Of a DNA stretch of 64,000 bases, positions 11,804 through 24,020 are shown piece by piece (position 1 is the first letter of the stretch; every line of letters starts with the position of its first letter). Origin of the DNA: Carya illinoinensis (Eukaryota > Streptophyta > Magnoliopsida > Fagales > Juglandaceae). The notes under the pieces were generated by a model. That model saw only the letters and a program-made list of their open reading frames with translations. It made no database searches and was not told the origin of the DNA. Position numbers and translations under genes: made by a program. The stretch lies in assembly GCF_018687715.1 (NCBI RefSeq), contig NC_056752.1, forward strand, positions 15,192,501 to 15,256,500, written 5' to 3'.

Positions 11804-13214
11804 TGTGACGACTCATTTTTACATATATTTTTACTGAAGGAATTGTTTTTAATTTAATTATATATTAGCTCTTTTATTTTAATTTATTTTATTTTAATTG
11901 GTTTTATTTTATTTTACGTGGTGTTTAATTTATTTAGTCGTTTTATATTTTTAAAATCGTTTTCGGCGGATCAGTTTTTGAATTCCAGAGTGAGAACTGG
12001 ACCTTATTTCTTTTCCCTCATCTTTTCTTTTTCTTTTCTTTTCTTCTTTTTTTTTCTTTTTCTTTTTCTTTTTCCTTTTTCTTTCTTTTTCTTTTCCTTG
12101 TTCTTATTTCTTCTTCTCTTTCCCCGCACGCCTGAACAGCCCCTTCTCCCGCTTACCTTTGCCGACCCTTTGACTACCCGGTTCACCGCCGTCCGGCCAC
12201 CGTGTAGTACACCACACCCACCAAAATCTTCCCCTCCCACCAGTGATCATCCCCACCAATTTTCAGGGCCATCCGACCAGCCGTTAGCCGCCACGCATGG
12301 CTAGAAGTCACAGCACCAGCCCTGTTTTCTCTCTATATCGCTGATTGCTTTCACAGCCTAGAATCGCCACTCGTCGGCGGCGTGGCCTACACCACCCACC
12401 CAGTTTTCTTCCTCTCCTACCGGTGAACATCTCCACCAAGTTTCACCTCCATCCGAGCCACTGTTAGCCGCCACGAGCTCCTCCAAGCCACACGGTTTTT
12501 GAGCTTTTCCGGCACCGTCGCTCCACCTCTAGCCACCACCTCTTCACAGCTTCTTCCCCTACTTCTTGCCGACCTAACCCACCCATTTCCGGCCTCGATC
12601 CGTTGCTAGAGCAGCTCCCACGAGCTCAACTCCGTTCAACCCTTTTTTGGCCTTCCACCGCCGTTTCCACCACCACCCACGGCCAAACCTCACTTCCTTT
12701 AGCTTCATAAACATCTCAAGACCTTTCCCTATCAATTTCATGCGTTGTTTTGTCCCCGTTCAAAAGTGGGTAATTTATTACCCATGGCCACAGTGTAAAA
12801 TACACTGTTACGTTGCTTTTTCTCTGCCTTTTGCAATGCCGTGAGCTTTCAAAAAATATCTTATAGCACTATAAGTATTTTCCACACTCTACTTTTAGAT
12901 TTAAATATATTTTTACTCTTACAATAATTATTGGACTGGTTGGCTAATTTCGGACTTAGTCCGAGGAGTTCGGGGGTCGAATGGATTGAGGACAGAGTTG
13001 CTTGATTGATGTTGATATTTGTTTGAGACATTTGTGTCTTGAAGTTTGCATTGTATAGTGCACGCATATTCATGTTTAAAAAGGGAAAATTGGGTTTTTT
13101 CGTGTAGTGGCATGCATGTACATGTGTTTGAAAAATGAAAGCTAGGCTTGTAAGCGAGAAATGATTTATGGTATAGTGAAAGGTTGGATTGACTGGTTTG
13201 AGTCAGAGGCACGT

Positions 13215-13412
13215 GTAGAGATGGTGGTAAACAAGGACGGTGGTAGAATCCCGCCTGTGATTCCTGCCTACGGTGCGCGCGTAAGGATGGTGGTAAATAG
13301 GGACAGTGGTAGAATCCCGCCTGTGATTCCAGCCTACGGTGCACGCGTAGGGACGGTGGTGAGCATGGATAGTGGTAGAGTCCCGTCTGCGATTCCCTCT
13401 TACAGTGCTCTG
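13215..13412 (+). repeat. Three tandem 66-bp repeats in LTR B
   Basis: Copies start at 13215, 13281 and 13347, each with GTGGTAGAATCCCG followed by ATTCC. The unit is 22 codons, so the long open frame through the LTR (13161-13676) is preserved. The other LTRs in the window do not show this array. Confidence 0.88.
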
Positions 13413-13544
13413 ATGGTTTGGTTTTGGGTCATTATCGAGGATAATGACGAGGTAATATTTTGGGCCAAATGGGAATTTTGGCGTGCGTGGAAATATGTGG
13501 GACATGTGCATTTGCATTCATCCATGCATATTGTTGAGTTTAAT

Positions 13545-13676
13545 ATGTTTTTATCTTATGGCGTTTGGGTCTTACTTACCTGCGGCACCATTTTTGATAC
13601 CATAGATTTTGATGCAGAGATTGAGGAGGAGGAGGAGGAGGCTGAGCCCAAGGATGCAGCTCCGTCGGAGTTCTGA
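13545..13676 (+). CDS. Small acidic reading frame conserved in the LTR family (LTR B copy)
   Basis: From the ATG at 13545 the frame reads MFLSYGVWVLLTCGTIF, then a DFDAEI stretch, a Glu run and EPKDAAPSEF before TGA. The same order (VLLTCGTI, aromatic-acidic, poly-Glu, AEPEDAAPPG, stop) is seen in all five LTR copies: about 116-240 and 7198-7330 (minus), here, 33500-33629 (plus) and 35669-35830 (minus, partly frameshifted). It has one hydrophobic segment and an acidic tail, about 43 residues. I know no function. It may be a real peptide, the start of a longer leader product, or a nucleotide-level element. Confidence 0.4.
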   Translation: MFLSYGVWVLLTCGTIFDTIDFDAEIEEEEEEAEPKDAAPSEF

Positions 13677-13940
13677 GTTGAAGTTTATGCTTTGTATTTG
13701 GTTTGAAACTATATTTGTAGTTTGTAATATTTTATTATGTATGATTTGAACAGTTTTGTATTAAACAAGAAAAATTTTAGTACTTAGTTTATGACTTTGC
13801 TATCCGCTGCGTGTTTTTTTGTACACATTTGTTGCTTATACACACACTTGGCACTCATCGATAGAGTGGTGACCTATGATGTCATCATCCGAACGTCTCG
13901 ATTTTCCCGTATCCATGTGTGGGGATTTGGGAGTGTCACA

Positions 13941-14480
13941 TAAGCTTTGCCTATTCAAACCATATGTATTGGTTTGGACCGTGTCATTCTCCACTATCAC
14001 TACTTATACTGTTTGAACGATGTCAAGTTTCATTCAAACACCAACCCGAATACCTGTTTAGAAAGAATTTTTGTTTACATACTACTTGTTGTTTGAACAA
14101 ATATAGTATTCATTCAAACAACAACCTGAATAATTGTTCAACTTGCATTTTATTTACATACTATTTCTTGTTCGAATATAGTTTACATTAGTTTGAACAC
14201 CAATCCAAATACGTGCTCTACTTCCCGCTTTCATTTCACATACTGCTTGTTGTTCGAATGAAGTTTACATTCACTTGTACAACAACCAAAATATGTAGTT
14301 CAACTAACATAAATCTCACATATTGCTTGTTGTTTAAATGGAGTTTATATTAGTTCAAACACCAAATCAAGTTTCGGTTCTCATACGTACAGTGGGAATT
14401 TCATCTCTTATTTAAATGGCATTTCCATCCATTCAAACGCAAACCAAAATACAAAATCTACTTAAAATATCAAAGTATCA
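13941..14480. repeat. Subterminal-type repeat array with TTTGAAC/TTCAAAC motifs
   Basis: Short motifs of the form GTTTGAAC, ATTCAAAC and GTTCGAAT recur in both orientations every 30-60 bp. The pattern resembles the arrays at 23880-24020, 25570-26545, 28905-29310 and 37910-38410, so I assign it to a related DNA transposon whose left part was interrupted by element B. Confidence 0.55.
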
Positions 14481-14599
14481 GAATGCTTTAACTATTTATT
14501 GATCTTAACAATCATTTTTTTTTTAATTCACAAATTTTATACATCATGCCTACTTCTAGATCGAAACATGCTAAGTCATAAGAGGAAACATCATTGACT

Positions 14600-15760
14600 G
14601 CACTGAATCAACCTCTTAGGTCGATACTTATCAAGAGGGTCATTAAGCTCAGTGAATTCAACAACATCATCTAGAGGGCAGGACCTTGGAGTCTATATTC
14701 GTAGATAGGGGATGGGATCCCATCTATGACCGTTGAGGGTTGCCTATCCTTACCTGGTGTATGAGTTTTATCAAGGTATCAGTGAGATGGGTGTCGCATA
14801 TAAGGCATTCACCTACACTATACGGGGGGTGAGTATTACACTTTTAGCCAACAAGAGAGCTAAAATTCTTCACATCCCTCGTGAGCTCAATGTATATCTT
14901 GCATTAGAAGTTGTTCAAAAAAAGGATTGAACCGAGGAGCTCATAGAACAAACTCTAGAGGATGCGCTTTTCGACTTGGAGGTACGTCCATTGATGGTTG
15001 AAGATATAGCTCCTCCTTATCATGGCAGCAAGGCCATCGGGCAGGTTGACTGCAAAGCATTCTTTTAGATGTCAGTGATGATTGTCACATATAACATAGA
15101 CCCAGCGAAGCATATAATGAATTTCAACATCGATTGGGCTAGATTCATCTTGCGATTGACGAGAGGCTACTGATTGATCTACCCCTATATTACCTGTCCT
15201 AGATCAAAGATGAGTCTAAGTACTTGTCCAAAAGTAGTCGGCCATTTGTGCTGACGATTTGTAGAATACTTCTATATGTGGAAGTGGAAGTCACTTCGTT
15301 TGAGCAAAGCAATCACAAATCGGCTCAATAAATATAGTCACCTTGGACAAAAGTGCGGGCAACATCTGCACTAGGCAGCAGTATGAGCCTACTAAGGGCA
15401 CAAGTATTCCACCCTTAGGGAGACATACTATTGCTATCGCAGCAGTTGGACGTACAAATGAGATCGTTGATATTGTGTGCATAGAGATCTGTGCAACATT
15501 TACTAATATTGTGTGCATAGAGGTGCATGCTCTCATTGCTGATATTCTGCCCACAAAAAGTCGTGCGGCAATTTTTGAGTTGAGGACGAGCTTTGTCGCT
15601 GATATTGAGAAAAGCATGACATCACTCATTGTCATCTATGGTCCTTGTCTTGGGAGACTTTCCCACATGATCGATCAGCATGTAGTCATAGTGCGTAGCT
15701 GCGTAAGACCTCTCACGTCACATGCAAAGAAACCAAGCTTATGGATCCCGTAACCACTTG
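14600..15760 (+). pseudogene. Plant-transposon-protein-like remnant (Transposase_32-type region)
   Basis: The frame around 14733-14930 reads YEFYQGISEM, then YTIRGVSITLLANKRAKILHIPRELN. This matches the pattern of the putative plant transposon protein domain (an xxEFYxxl segment, then a basic RGV segment, then an I..L.I.. helix). The same pattern occurs on the minus strand at 25030-25530. A second open stretch (15343-15753) is probably its C-terminal part. Stops and frame changes separate the pieces. The Pfam assignment is from memory of the motif pattern and needs a profile search. Confidence 0.45.
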
Positions 15761-16489
15761 CATGCTAAGGAATATCAGCCATTTATCTTACCCACCTTAC
15801 ACAAACCACTCCAATCCAATGCCATATATGTACCACACATTGATCTTCTCGAGCATTTGTAACCACTGCTGTCATTTTCGATGCCATGCATTTTAATTAT
15901 GTCGCAACTAGCTAGAAAGTCGAAAAGCAATGTGGAGCTTTGGAACAGTAAAACCGCTGTAATTTGATAATGAGAGTTGAGCAGAAAAACATCCTTCGAA
16001 ACTATTTAAGTTGGATTTATCATTTCAAATTTAAGTTAATTATATATGATTTTATTCTTATATATTTATTTTTAAAAATCATACTACCAACTTGCAAGTA
16101 GTATTTATTCTTATATACTCGAAACTAATTGATTTTAACTTTTAAGAGAAATTTAAAATTTAAATCTCTTACATATGTCTAAAAGATTGTGTTATATCAT
16201 GATGTGGAGGACTTCTGATTAATACGATGATGTGACTTGGACGACTTTGATAGAGGCATGTAATTATAAACCGCTTGGTTTTTAATTAGGACAATGCTAA
16301 GGTGATTACTAAATGTACTCACGAAATATGCATATTAGTACAAATGAGTTTTTTTTTTAATTATTTTTTAAACATCCTTAACCATTAAGATAAAATTAAA
16401 AATATATAAAAAAATATAAATTCACTAATAATCACTTCCTCAACCATTAAGAAAAAATAAAAAGAAAATATATGAGTTGACACTTTTTT
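15761..16489. other. Unassigned AT-rich intergenic stretch
   Basis: I see no coding signal. A MITE-like AT-rich block (about 16290-16480) contains two copies of a CCATTAAGA(T/A)AAAAT-like segment, at 16380 and 16443. Confidence 0.4.
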
Positions 16490-16800
16490 TCTTTTTCTTT
16501 TTTTCTTTTTTTTTTTATAAAAAATTGACTTAATTCATTTATCAAAGCAAAGTTACATTCATGACCGGATACATACAGGGAAATTCCCAAATCTCAAGCC
16601 AACTATTGCTCCACCAGTACACAAATTCCTTTGTGACTAATATGGTATTAACTACTGTTGTGGCTTTCTATAGACAAACCATCTAAGAAACAACACTCTG
16701 TCTAAAATAGAGACTCATGCCCTACCCTCCAAAGGAGAATATGATTTAACCTCTATAGACAAAATGTCCAAAAGACAATTTTTTATTTTTTTTTAATAAT
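16490..16800 (-). mobile_element. 5'-truncated LINE or SINE 3' end
   Basis: The minus strand ends in an A-rich tail (plus-strand T/TTTTC runs 16488-16519) preceded by GATAAATGAATTAAGTC and TTCCCTGTATG-like sequence typical of plant LINE 3' UTRs. No coding part remains. Confidence 0.35.
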
Positions 16801-17823
16801 CTAAACAAAAGGAAACAACAATTAAAGCATAAAAATAGATGTAAAAATGACGAATTAGAGTTAGATCTACTCTGATAGACTTCAAAATCAATCATAAAAG
16901 TCAAATCTGAACGATTTGATATGGTGGTTCTCCACTATCTTCCCAATGATCGACCTAGGAAGCATCTTATACTTCTTGTGCCTCACAAGAGGTGCTAGAA
17001 AATTGTAGATCTGTCTTTTGAGCCTCAAATGAAATAAAATAAATTAATAAAAGAAGAGAAATGAGGGAAGGAAAGGGAGAAGAGTATGGAAGGAGGGATG
17101 GAGAGAGGAGGGAATGTGGGGGGGGGGGGGGGGGGGAGGAAGAGAAAAGAGGGAATGAGAGGGGGTAGGAGAAATGAGGAGGCCTCCTCCTCCTCCTTTG
17201 GAGGATCTCTAAGAGAAAGTTTTAGAGAGAGTGTGCCGATACTAGGGTTTGAGAGAATTCCTCCAGCATCGTTACTTGGTCAAGGCTTAATTCGTGAGTA
17301 AGTGGACATATTTGATGGACATACTATCATTTTCCTTTCAATTATAGATAAATAAGATTACTTAATAGCAATTGCACGGACAGAACCTAGTGCATTATAT
17401 ATACTGATTCTCTCTATATATAAAATAGCTTACCAAATCTAATGAGTAATTATATATACTATTTTATTTAAAAATATGCAGGTTGCATGATTATCTATTG
17501 AATAGAGATATTACAACCAAAATGATTTGTAAAGTACTACAGTGCACAAATTAGTCACGTGCACCTTTTTTTTTTTCTTTTTTTCTTTTTTTAAAGTAGA
17601 TAAATCTAGAACATAAATGATAAAATCGACCTTCCAATGGTAGGACACGTTTTTTTTTTTCAAAATAAGTGTGCCGGACTTGCACACATTATATAGGATT
17701 GTGTCTAGCATTACTCTTTTATGATTAAATAACATGATGTGCCACTTAATAAAAAATACTAAAATTTCTCCCATTTGAATTTTAGAGTTTTATGTAAATA
17801 TCCTCTATTTAAAACAAAGTTAC
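16801..17823. other. Unassigned sequence with simple repeats
   Basis: Contains a purine-rich segment (17040-17215) with a G run at about 17118-17137 and an A/T-run block at 17560-17660. I see no supported gene. The frame at 17086-17301 is explained by composition. Confidence 0.4.
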
Positions 17824-17949
17824 TTTTTTTTTTTTTTTCTAAAAAGTCAGGGCCCCATGTACACTAGGGATCCCTATCCCAATATTATTAAAAACCCTCA
17901 CTTATGGTGGAAGAATACAATGGTTACAAAAACAACCCCCACAAATGCA

Positions 17950-20900
17950 TCATTTCTCTCTAATAAAAACCATCCCCAATCGGTCCATATGAATCAAACC
18001 TCTTAACCGTGAATACTCAAAATCCAAACCAACAAAATCTATGTTAATTCCAAGCGTCCCCTTCTTTACTAAAAAATCCGCTACCATATTTGCTTCTAGA
18101 AACCCATTCCTAAAACGTGCATTAATCTCCATGGAAATCTGCTTTATCTCCTCCCAAAAATCCCAAAGAAACAAAAGTCAACAAATTCCAGAAGCAGCCA
18201 ATTCATGATAATCGAAGAATCTGATTCTACAAGGACATCTTGAAATCTTAAATTTTTACAAAACCTTAGTTTATCTAATAAAGCACGACATTCAACAACA
18301 TAGCAATCCCGTAGTGATGCACAAAACCAACAATACATTTACTGTTGGAATCTCATATTACACCCCCACCTCCTAACTCTCCTGGATTTGAACGAGCCCC
18401 ACCACCAACATTTAGTTTTACCGTTCCCCTCCTCGGCAACTCCCACTTAACATAAGTCACTTTTTTTTTTAACAAGTACAATCAGAATATTCAATCCCTC
18501 CATTACTAAATAATCATTCTTCTTCAGTTCCTGGAAATTTTTCAGGTTGCAGGAAACATCTTTGAGCATAATCTTCACTTGTCGAATTATATCTGTAGCC
18601 TGAAAAGGAACCCCTTCCATCCTTGACAAACACCTTGCTTTCCAAAGAAACCAAGAAATTACAATGGGCAACGCTCCACAAATCCATCCTACCTGAGTTT
18701 GTTTTGTAGCTCGCTAGTACCAAAATGCCATCATCCCTCTCTAATTTCTGATCTGCGGAAGCCTTATTTGGCAAATATTAGCAAAGTATTTCCAAACCAC
18801 TTGAGCATTCGGTCCCTCACACATTACATGTTGCAAAGTTTCAACATTAGGCGTTGAACAACAATGGCATTTAGAGGCTAATGGAATGGACAAACGCTGA
18901 ATCACATCATCCATCGGTACTACTCCTTTTTTCACCCTCCAGTATAGAAAGGACATTTTTTTTGGTATTTTATCTAGCCACAACCACTTCCTTCAGTCAC
19001 AAGGTACTCCACGTTTTCTAGATATTTCCCAAGCTGATTTTGTAGTGAAATTCCCCTCCAAAGAATGCTCCCAAATTAGAACATCTAGCCTGTTTTTCCT
19101 CCGCACACCAGACTCATGAATCTACTGCAATACTTTCGACGAGACCAGTTCTCTATAACTCCAATTTTTGGCTCCCTCTCATTAACTACATCAGCAACCA
19201 AAAGCTCATTTCTACCTACAACCGGACATAAATCCTGCAACGGACCACTTCCTACCCAATTATCCATCTAAAAACTAATATTTCCATTCCCAACCAACCA
19301 CTTGGAATTCTGGAAAATTTTCAGCATTACCTCCATTATATCCTTCCAAAACTGTGAACCTTTATTCAGTTGCATAACCTTATAAATATGTTCCTAGCGA
19401 AGATATTTTTTTCAAAAAAATTCTGCCCACATCGATTCCCTCGTAAGCAATTTCCAGCCGAACTTCATGAAAAGAGATTCCTACACTTCCACCAGATCTC
19501 GAACACCAAGTCCACCCTCCTCCACTGGCTTACAAATCAGATTCCAAGACACCCATTTACGTTTCCTATCCTCCAACGAAGACCCCCAAAGAAAATCCAA
19601 AAAAATTCTTTTAATCATTACAAAAACAGCCTTATGCATTTTCAAAACCAATAATATATGAATTGGCATGCTATTCAACACATGCCGCATAAGCAAAATC
19701 TTTCCTCCAAATGATAAAATCTTACTCTTCAATCCCGCTAGTTTGTTCTGAATCCTTGCCAAGAAACCATCAAATAAATTTATCTTTAACCATCCCACAT
19801 AAAGCGGAACTCCCAGATATAAACATGGCCATGTACCCTCTTCAAACTCGGAAATCCCTTTGAGTTCATTCATTCTATCCAACGAAATATTTGAAGAGAA
19901 AAAAATAGTAGACTTACTTAGGCTAATCAATTGTCCAGAGACCTTGTATCAGTGTAAGGTTGACATGAGATTTCTTATTCACAATTTTCCACCATTGGCA
20001 AAAATCAAAATATCATCCATATAAAGCAAATGAGAGATGAGAGAACCACCCCCCGGATGATAAGGCTTAATAAGCCCCAGCCCCAACCTGAATTTCTGGT
20101 GCAACATGAGCGATAGAAGTTCCTGCGACAAAATAAATAAATAAGGCGATAAAGGACCACCTTGGCGTACTCCCCTCGAAGCCTGAAAAAATCTTTTGGA
20201 ACACCCATTCAACATAACCGAATAAAATGGAGAAGAAATAGCATTGAACACTATATTCCTCCAATTTTCGAAGAATCCCAACCTATGTAAAACTTCCATA
20301 AGGAATTTCCAATTACCACGATCATAGGCCTTTGCCATATCAATCTTTATTATCGCATTACCCCCGCTCACCTTCCTATTCATCCCATGAACCAATTCTT
20401 GTGCCAAAGCCATATTATCAAAAATACTCCGACCTGGGATGAATGCTACCTGCTCCTCAGAAATAATTCTTTCAAGAATAGGGGCCAAGCGAGTAATCAT
20501 AATTTTCATCATGATTTTGTACACCATTGAGCAAAGACTAATAGGCCGAAACTAACCAAACCCCACAGGTTCTTTCACCTTAGGAATCAACACCAAATTA
20601 GTAGCACCAAAAAACGTACAAAAAGGTTTTCCTTAAAAAACTTCCTTTGCCATCTCTACAAGATCATCTTTAACAATGTCACAAGCCAACATAATAAAAG
20701 AAGCTGAAAACCCATCCGAACTTGGACTACTATCCAAAGGAATAGACCGAAGAGCCCTTTGAACTTCTTCTACCGACGGCACCTTGCACAAAGAAACATT
20801 ATCTTCTTCTGTAATGGATGGAATTAACAAGTCCAATTCCGGTTCATTGGCGCATAAGTTTGACCCAAAAAAAATCCCCTGAAAAAACTATACAGCCTCC

Positions 20901-22068
20901 ATATGAACTGCCTCGGCCTAATCAAGCGTCCTTCCATCCTCCAGTAACATTTTGTCCACAGTTTTAACTTTTTTTTCACCCTCATTGCAGCATGGAAAAA
21001 TTTTGAGTTAGAATCCCCTTCAGCCAACCATTTTATACGTGATTTCTGGTAAGCCAAAGTCTCCTCATGATGTATCCATTGCAGATGTGTTTGTTTCACA
21101 TGTAGCAGCTCACCTTCCACCTGAACAGAAAAATTCCTTGCTAACTCCTCCTCAAGCCACAAAATACTATCTTCAAGTCTATGTATGTATTTCCAACTCA
21201 ACACGACCAAAAACTTCTCTATTCCATTTCACCAGCTCACCTTTTAGCCATTTCAATTTTTTACTAATTCGCACCATAGCACACCCTTCCACAGCTTCCC
21301 CCCAACTCTATCTCACCAATGGAAGAAACCCATCATGGGATCTCCACATTCTCAAGAATCTAAAAGGCTTTGCTATATTTTGACTTCTCTTAAACAATTG
21401 AAACAACATAGGAGAATGATCTGACGATGTACATGGTAGATAGCTAGAACCTGCCCTCTCAAAAATATTAAGAAATGGCATATTAACCAAAATACGATCT
21501 AACCGAGCCCAAATACGCCTCCCACGAATCTGGCCATTACACCAAGATAACTGATTCCCTCTAAATGGGGGATCTATCAATGCACAATCATTTATCCACC
21601 TATTAAAATTAGCTTTTGCTCGAGGAGCCTTGAATACACCCCCAATTTTTTCACTATCAATTCAAATAATATTGAAATCCCCCCCAATGAGCCAAGGAAG
21701 CCCCTAAGGATCTTGCAACCTGAGATAGTCCCATAATTCCACTCTTTTTTCAGAGAAACAACTAGCATACACAAACGAAGTTAATATATGCCTCGACCCA
21801 TATGAAAACCAACTAGAGATAGCTTGATCTAAAAAAAAAGTCATCTCAAACTCCAAATCAGCCGCCAAAAACAACCAAATCTTCCCCCCCACTTCAAAGT
21901 TATTCATAAAGGACGAGAATCCCATCCATCTCGCCCAACATCTACATTTATTTGCACCAAAAAAGGTTCTAAGATAGCCACCACCAACGGTCAGCTTTTA
22001 TTCAAAATATGCCGAAGCCTATGTTTCGACAAAATAATACCCCTAATATTCCAGATCAAAATAGACAT
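17950..22068 (-). pseudogene. LINE ORF2: endonuclease, reverse transcriptase, zf-RVT, RNase H
   Basis: The ATG at 22068 opens with MSILIWNIRGI, the usual start of the AP-endonuclease. Endonuclease motifs continue through the WCNGQIRGRRIWARLDRILV region (about 21540) and SSDHSP (about 21425). The RT occupies about 20840-19930, with GRSIFDNM, KIDMAKAYDR, GVRQGGPLSPYLFIL and the catalytic LLYMDD near 20015. zf-RVT lies at 18990-18740 (WRVKKGVVPMDD, then a C-C-H-C arrangement), and an RNase H remnant (VECRALLDKL, VESDSS, NMVADFL) at 18340-17950. Several stops interrupt the frame. Confidence 0.88.
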
Positions 22069-22075
22069 CAAAAAA

Positions 22076-23402
22076 TCAAATAAATTTTTTGGAACGTGTA
22101 AGCTGCTCCAGAACAACAATCGATTTCTCTTTTCCCAACCCCTTCACCGTTTTTAACGAAACATGCATATCAGGATCTGAATCAAAAAATTTTGCAGCCA
22201 ATTCATTTAACTCACCGTCTTGGTCCTCTTCAAAACCCGCTCGGCAAGATGCACCTGCCTCCAAGACGTCATTATCAGCAAAAAGATATTCTCTAGCCAA
22301 ACCACCGAGCTCAAATTCCAAAGCTTCGTCTATCATCCGCAGTAAGCTTCTAAGACCAGAATCATTGGTGTTCTGTAGTGGTTCAGAATCTAACCCTAAA
22401 GAATCTTCATCCGCAATATCACTCCATTTGGCTGGACTATTAGCCAGTGAATGAATCGGCAAAACAATCTCCAACAATCCATCCTTTCCCATCCCATTAT
22501 CCCATATATGAACCTCCATGGGAGAAACATCCTGGACCTCTGATGCTAACACAGGAGCCACCTACTGCATCCCACTCTAAATTGCCTCACATAAAGCCTC
22601 TTCACAGTGTGCATGAATCACAGCCAGTTGTGAAATAAATAAAATTGGCGCTTTAGACCCAATCATAATAGACTGGCGAGGTCGAACATTCTCCAAAATA
22701 GTCTGGCGGCAAGACTTAAAGCTCTCTCTAATTTCAACTTGCACTGTTTTCTCCTCAGTCTTCCTCTCTAATTTCACAACTTCCTTCCATTCCAATATTC
22801 CAGATTTAGTATGTTCTCCTCCTCCCGATTCAACATTTTCTTCTTAAACTCACGTCCACAATTACACCTTAATTTCGTGTGTCCCTGTTTATGACAGGAG
22901 GCATAATAGCTTGGAACCACCTCATAGTAAATTTCTTGAAAGTGGCTAGACTCCCCGTGAGGAGGGCCCACCAGAAAGAATGCCTCAAAGGACAGGAAAT
23001 ATTCACCTCGACACAAATTCGAGCCACCTCAGGCCTTGTAACACAAGCCATAGCGTTATCTCGCTTCAAATATTTTCCTAGATCATCACCAATGCTCCGT
23101 AAAATTGATTCCTGAAAATAATTTGAAGGGAGCCCCAGAAGCAACATCCACATCGGAACCCAAGGTGAGTCCTCTTTCTCAATGAAATCTGAAGTCCAAT
23201 GAAACACCCAAAATTACCTACCTTCCCATCTGTAGACTTCACAAGAGATGCAAAAGGATGCATGTGATCCCGCCCATCCTTCCCAAGAATGGCTGGCGAT
23301 GGCATAGGGTCGGCACCCAACACCATGCCAATTCAAAGCAATTAATTGAGTGATGTCTATCTTCCAAGCTAAAATAGTTAATTTTGCTTTAATATAAGGC
23401 AA
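22076..23402 (-). pseudogene. LINE ORF1: DUF4283 and CCHC zinc knuckle
   Basis: The DUF4283 core is visible around 23210-23000 (FHWTSDF, WVPMWMLLLGLP, KYLKRDNAM, RICVEV). It is followed by the zinc knuckle CHKQGHTKLRC near 22910-22860 and a low-complexity acidic C-terminal region ending in TRSKKFI at 22076. Frameshifts occur near 23215, 22990 and 22770. ORF1 proteins of plant LINEs bind the element RNA. Confidence 0.82.
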
Positions 23403-23766
23403 GGCATTTGTTCATATCATTAGAGGTGTGATAGAGGCATATATGTTGCCACCTTCTATAACTCAAGCTAGTAACTCAATCAAGTTTGAGAGTTTTAATT
23501 TATTATCTACTACGGATAAAACAAAACAAGTCAAGGAAAAATATTAAACTGGTATGAGTAAAGTTGTTCTTCATCTTCAAAATGTTAATCCTCAAGCACG
23601 CCATCTAATGTGTTATTATTTAAGCTTTTTATATAAATGATTGATCTGTAAAAACAATTAAAACATGCCATATCAACCAATATCGAATTGATGAAGATAA
23701 AACGAGAAGCATTCTTCTGTCACTCTCTCTGTCATGTTCAGTACTGCTAGCTTGAGAGAGTAATTA
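23403..23766. other. Unassigned flank between the LINE and the CACTA element
   Basis: No coding or structural signal that I can name. Its last bases (TTA at 23764-23766) would be the 3-bp target duplication of the CACTA element. Confidence 0.4.
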
Positions 23767-23780
23767 CACTACAACAAAAA
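23767..23780 (+). repeat. Left terminal inverted repeat of the CACTA element
   Basis: CACTACAACAAAAA; CACTACAA is the classic plant CACTA terminus. Its partner is at 38584-38596. Confidence 0.75.
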
Positions 23781-23879
23781 TTCCATTTAGTGACACTTTG
23801 GAATTGGTGACAGTCCCCAAACTGTCACAAAAATGTCAGTTTTTGTGATGGTTTATACGTCACTAAATCTAGATGAGAA

Positions 23880-24020
23880 TTCGGCTGATGTTCGAATGTA
23901 GGCAAATTTATATTCGAACATCATATTGACATTCAAACATTAAAGATATTTACATGTGAACATAATATTTTTTGGCGCCAACATTCGAATATTAGTGAGT
24001 GATGTTCGAATGTTGGATAG
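23880..24020. repeat. Subterminal motif array 1 (TTCGAAC/ATTCGAAT)
   Basis: GTTCGAATGT, ATTCGAACAT, CATTCAAACAT, CATTCGAAT and GTTCGAATGTT occur in both orientations within 140 bp of the left end region. In En/Spm, comparable arrays bind the element's own TNPA protein. Confidence 0.65.

Larger units (their letters stand above)
8957..13940 (+). mobile_element. 3' part of gypsy element B (same family as A), gag plus non-coding interior
   Basis: The plus strand shows a gag end (8962-9483), about 2.3 kb without recognisable pol, a polypurine tract and a 3' LTR (11804-13940). Gag and LTR are both related to those of A. The gag begins abruptly mid-codon-run exactly where the LTR of A stops, so A was inserted into B and the rest of B should lie left of the window. 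The absence of protease, RT and integrase suggests a gag-only non-autonomous derivative rather than simple decay. Decay cannot be excluded. Confidence 0.82.
11804..13940 (+). repeat. 3' LTR of element B
   Basis: 2137 bp, starting TGTGACGACT and ending GAGTGTCACA. Landmarks shared with the LTRs of A, C and D are the CT-rich tract (12015-12125), a GC-rich block with CCGCC/CCACC motifs, the GTATTAAACAAGAAAAAT segment near 13760, and the acidic small frame (13545-13676). The next bases (TAAGC, 13941-13945) would be its target duplication; the partner copy is outside the window. Confidence 0.9.
17824..23402 (-). mobile_element. LINE (L1-type) retrotransposon, decayed, near full length
   Basis: On the minus strand: ORF1 (23402-22076) with DUF4283 and a zinc knuckle, a 7-nt gap, ORF2 (22068-17950) with endonuclease, RT, zf-RVT and RNase H, then a 3' UTR ending in a poly(A) tail (T run at 17824-17841). 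Multiple stops and frameshifts mean it cannot be active. The 5' end near 23402 is set by where the ORF1 homology ends. I could not find a convincing target duplication. Confidence 0.9.

Noticed and set aside
17824..23766. Target-site duplication for the first LINE (AAAACAAAG near 17810 versus AAAACAAAAC near 23517)
   Set aside because: The match is short and A-rich and lies more than 100 bp beyond the ORF1 homology; it is not convincing.
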